This document shows positions 31,920 to 33,777 of a DNA stretch of 33,777 nt, in pieces (position 1 is the stretch's first letter; each line of letters opens with the position of its first letter). The DNA is from an uncultured Muribaculaceae bacterium. Its GTDB lineage: Bacteria; Bacteroidota; Bacteroidia; Bacteroidales; Muribaculaceae. The translations under genes and the position numbers were made by a program. The stretch lies in NCBI GenBank assembly GCA_910586975.1, contig CAJUKX010000029.1, positions 1 to 33,777 on the forward strand, read 5' to 3'. Below the pieces are notes generated by a model. It was not told where the DNA came from. It searched no databases and saw only the letters and a program-made list of their open reading frames with translations.

Positions 31920-32629
31920 ACCTCGCCTGCCGATTTCACGGCTTTCTCAAATTGGCTGAGCAACCAGCGGTCCTGTTCGTCGAGAGTCATTGCAGAATTA
32001 TCAAGATCAATGGCATCATCGGCGCGGCGCAGTGGACTTTCCTCACGTGTACGGTCGATGTGATCGCGGTTTACAACGTTGGCCAGCACCTCCTGATATG
32101 TCACCTGACTGCCTTTTTCAACCAGTTCCTTGAACCTGCGCTGAGCACGAGTCTCAGCCGAAGCATTGACATAAATCTTAAGCTCGGCATCGGGGAATAC
32201 AGTTGTACCTATATCACGGCCGTCCATTACAATGCCTTTCTGCGCACCGAAGTTTTGCTGAAGCGCAACAAGCCTATGACGCACCTCGGGAATAGCTGCT
32301 ACGGGCGAAACCACGTTTGACACGCGCAGATGGCGTATATCCTGCTCAACATCACGGCCATTGAGCATGGTGTGCTGCGAGCCGTCGGGCTGAATCTCAA
32401 AGTCTATGTTTATCATGGGCAGAGCCGCTACAAGCGCGGCGGCATCAACATCACCCTCGGGTATCACAAGACCGTGTTCAAGGCCGTACAATGCCACGGC
32501 ACGGTACATGGCGCCTGAATCTACATAGCGGTAACCAACTGCGGCAGCCAAACGGCGTGCCATTGTACTTTTACCCGATGATGAGAAACCATCAATAGCG
32601 ACTATTATCTTTTTATCTGAGTTTTGCAT
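31916..32629 (-). CDS. cmk: Cytidylate kinase
   Basis: Cmk phosphorylates CMP and dCMP with ATP. The 237-residue protein has the P-loop GFSSSGKST at residues 14-22, YVDSGAMYRAVALY, MDGRDIGTTVFPDAELKIYV (the DGRDIGT motif) and RRFKELVEKG, all typical. It sits between porQ (1-nt overlap) and ispH (4-nt overlap), so the three are translated from a compact operon, an arrangement I recall from other Bacteroidota. Confidence 0.96.
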   Translation of the reverse strand: MQNSDKKIIVAIDGFSSSGKSTMARRLAAAVGYRYVDSGAMYRAVALYGLEHGLVIPEGDVDAAALVAALPMINIDFEIQPDGSQHTMLNGRDVEQDIRHLRVSNVVSPVAAIPEVRHRLVALQQNFGAQKGIVMDGRDIGTTVFPDAELKIYVNASAETRAQRRFKELVEKGSQVTYQEVLANVVNRDHIDRTREESPLRRADDAIDLDNSAMTLDEQDRWLLSQFEKAVKSAGEV

Positions 32630-33669
32630 TATCTATTCAATAAATCGTTAAGGCTCAAAGTTAAGTTAAGCATAATTGTTGTAGCACCGGTGTGCGGCTG
32701 GGCAAAGGCTATACCGGCTGAAAACGCGCGCCCTTTGAAGCCGCCGCCAAGCGACCAGCCCGAAAGAAAACTGCGCGAATAGGTGGCCATATCGGTACGC
32801 GTCTTGTAATTATAGCCAATTCCGAGATAAAAGTTGGGGCTGGAAACAAGGTCGGCTCCAAAGACAAGGTGACGCATGAGGTTGGACATGAATTTGTCCT
32901 TCACTTGCGGTTGTGCGCTCTCCGAACCATCCCCCGAGTCGAGATATGGCAGATGCCACTTGGTAAGGTTCCATGCCGTCACTGAGAAACGTACGGGGAA
33001 GTTCCCGAATATCTTTGACAATCCAAGACGTATGTCGAAGGGCAATCGGTCATACGAATGATCGAACCGCTTGATCTGTCCGCCCATATTGGCAAACACT
33101 GCAGATAGCGAAAGCTCCCTGTCGGGATCATAATAATTGACACCGACATCGGCCGAGAGGGCAAATGCCGTATAGTCGGCATATCCGCTGTAGAGCATGT
33201 TCACCGCTATACCGCCACGCAGTCTGTCGGTGATATCATGGCTATACGCACCTCCAAAGGCAACGTCCTTGGGCGAGAAGTCGCCTACGACCGTACCGTC
33301 GGGCAGAGTCTCTTTCATTGAGCCGTATCCAAAATAGCGCAAAGAGGCCATCCATGCTCCGCGCTCACCAGCACTGTGGGCATATCTGATGCCGGCAAAG
33401 TTGCTGCCGCCCACGTAGTGCATGTAATTCAGCCCTATCTGACCGCTCATCTCCGCACCGAGCAACGACGGATTCTGGTCTACGGTACTTATATCATCAT
33501 CTACAAGACTGATATTAAGGCCACCCAATCCGTAAATATGGCTTGATGAAGTGATATCAAGCCATGAGTATGCGCTATGGTTCTCCTGTGCCGAAATACC
33601 TGCGCCAGAAAGCGCGGCGAGCACAAATGCCATTGACAGTCTTTTAATATATAGGCTAAATTGAGTCAT
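32629..33669 (-). CDS. porQ: Type IX secretion system protein PorQ
   Basis: A 346-residue outer-membrane protein. The signal peptide covers residues 1-27 (ending ISA). The mature part starts HSAYSWLDITSSSHIYGLGGLNISLVDDDI, a PorQ hallmark, followed by DQNPSLLGAEM and barrel strands such as FAGIRYAHS and LRYFGYG, ending in a strand near LTLSLNDLL. PorQ anchors PorZ at the cell surface in the type IX attachment complex. The cmk neighbour is as expected for Bacteroidota. No other Por gene lies in the window, as is common because T9SS genes are scattered. Divergent from a possible gene at 33715. Confidence 0.9.
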   Translation of the reverse strand: MTQFSLYIKRLSMAFVLAALSGAGISAQENHSAYSWLDITSSSHIYGLGGLNISLVDDDISTVDQNPSLLGAEMSGQIGLNYMHYVGGSNFAGIRYAHSAGERGAWMASLRYFGYGSMKETLPDGTVVGDFSPKDVAFGGAYSHDITDRLRGGIAVNMLYSGYADYTAFALSADVGVNYYDPDRELSLSAVFANMGGQIKRFDHSYDRLPFDIRLGLSKIFGNFPVRFSVTAWNLTKWHLPYLDSGDGSESAQPQVKDKFMSNLMRHLVFGADLVSSPNFYLGIGYNYKTRTDMATYSRSFLSGWSLGGGFKGRAFSAGIAFAQPHTGATTIMLNLTLSLNDLLNR

Positions 33670-33714
33670 GATAAGTAAGCAGTGTAAAATAGTTTATATT
33701 ATATGCTCCGACTT

Positions 33715-33777
33715 ATGGACAACAGATTCAATACGATGAAGAGGGAGCGTAGCCGTAGCTACGTGACCGATGAAGAG
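33715..33777 (+). CDS. Possible 5' end of a gene running off the window
   Basis: An ATG at 33715 opens a frame of 21 codons to the window end, starting MDNRFNTMKRERSRSY and rich in Arg/Lys. It is divergent from porQ with a 45-bp spacing. No recognisable -7 box or family; a start at the internal Met (residue 8) is equally possible. Given only as a candidate. Confidence 0.3.
   Translation, partial: MDNRFNTMKRERSRSYVTDEE

Noticed and set aside
1..33777. tRNA or rRNA genes, insertion sequences
   Set aside because: No cloverleaf, rRNA core sequence, transposase motif or terminal inverted repeats with target duplication was recognised by reading.

Overview
The window reads as chromosomal DNA of a gut-type Bacteroidota, order Bacteroidales; a Muribaculaceae-like genome is my best guess, unconfirmed. 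The reasons are a run of Bacteroidota-restricted families (PorQ, Porin_10-like porin, OstA-like protein, DUF4924-like, DUF6155-like, Bacteroidota-type SerA with Lys in place of the catalytic His), -7 boxes of the TAnnTTTG type in front of many genes, and weak use of Shine-Dalgarno sequences.

Left end, 1-2750: what looks like the right end of a prophage or related element. It holds the tail of a truncated gene, a tail-fibre/baseplate-like protein with a recombined-looking centre, a PI-PLC-like phosphodiesterase, and then a separately promoted two-gene unit: a very acidic 95-residue protein and a protein that fuses a Cas8c/Csd1 C-terminal (Cas11c-like) domain to an XRE helix-turn-helix. There is no CRISPR array and no other cas gene. 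The pair resembles anti-CRISPR plus regulator loci in layout and is the most novel item here. Two hairpins, a 9-bp tandem repeat and phased TTCGTTT repeats mark the passage to the chromosome.

2966-16880: purT with a coupled small gene; an outer-membrane barrel; a SufT/MIP18-like gene, lpxH and a DUF4924-like gene; flavodoxin; a DUF6155-like gene; then an envelope cluster (porin, SurA-like chaperone, OstA-like LPS transport protein, MATE exporter); then the serine pathway operon serC-serA.

17083-21746: a compact polysaccharide export unit (Wza-like lipoprotein, Wzc-like tyrosine autokinase, Wzy-like polymerase) without glycosyltransferases. It converges on a small TPR gene across a 44-bp perfect palindrome.

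22005-33777: a MINPP-type histidine phosphatase (phytate degradation); two periplasmic PPIase/SurA-like genes downstream of guaB on the minus strand; a DUF3737 beta-helix gene coupled to a PatB-type C-S lyase; and a tightly packed minus-strand operon porQ-cmk-ispH-membrane protein-GNAT. The last 63 bases may open another plus-strand gene. Convergent gene pairs are generally separated by long, perfect bidirectional terminator hairpins.
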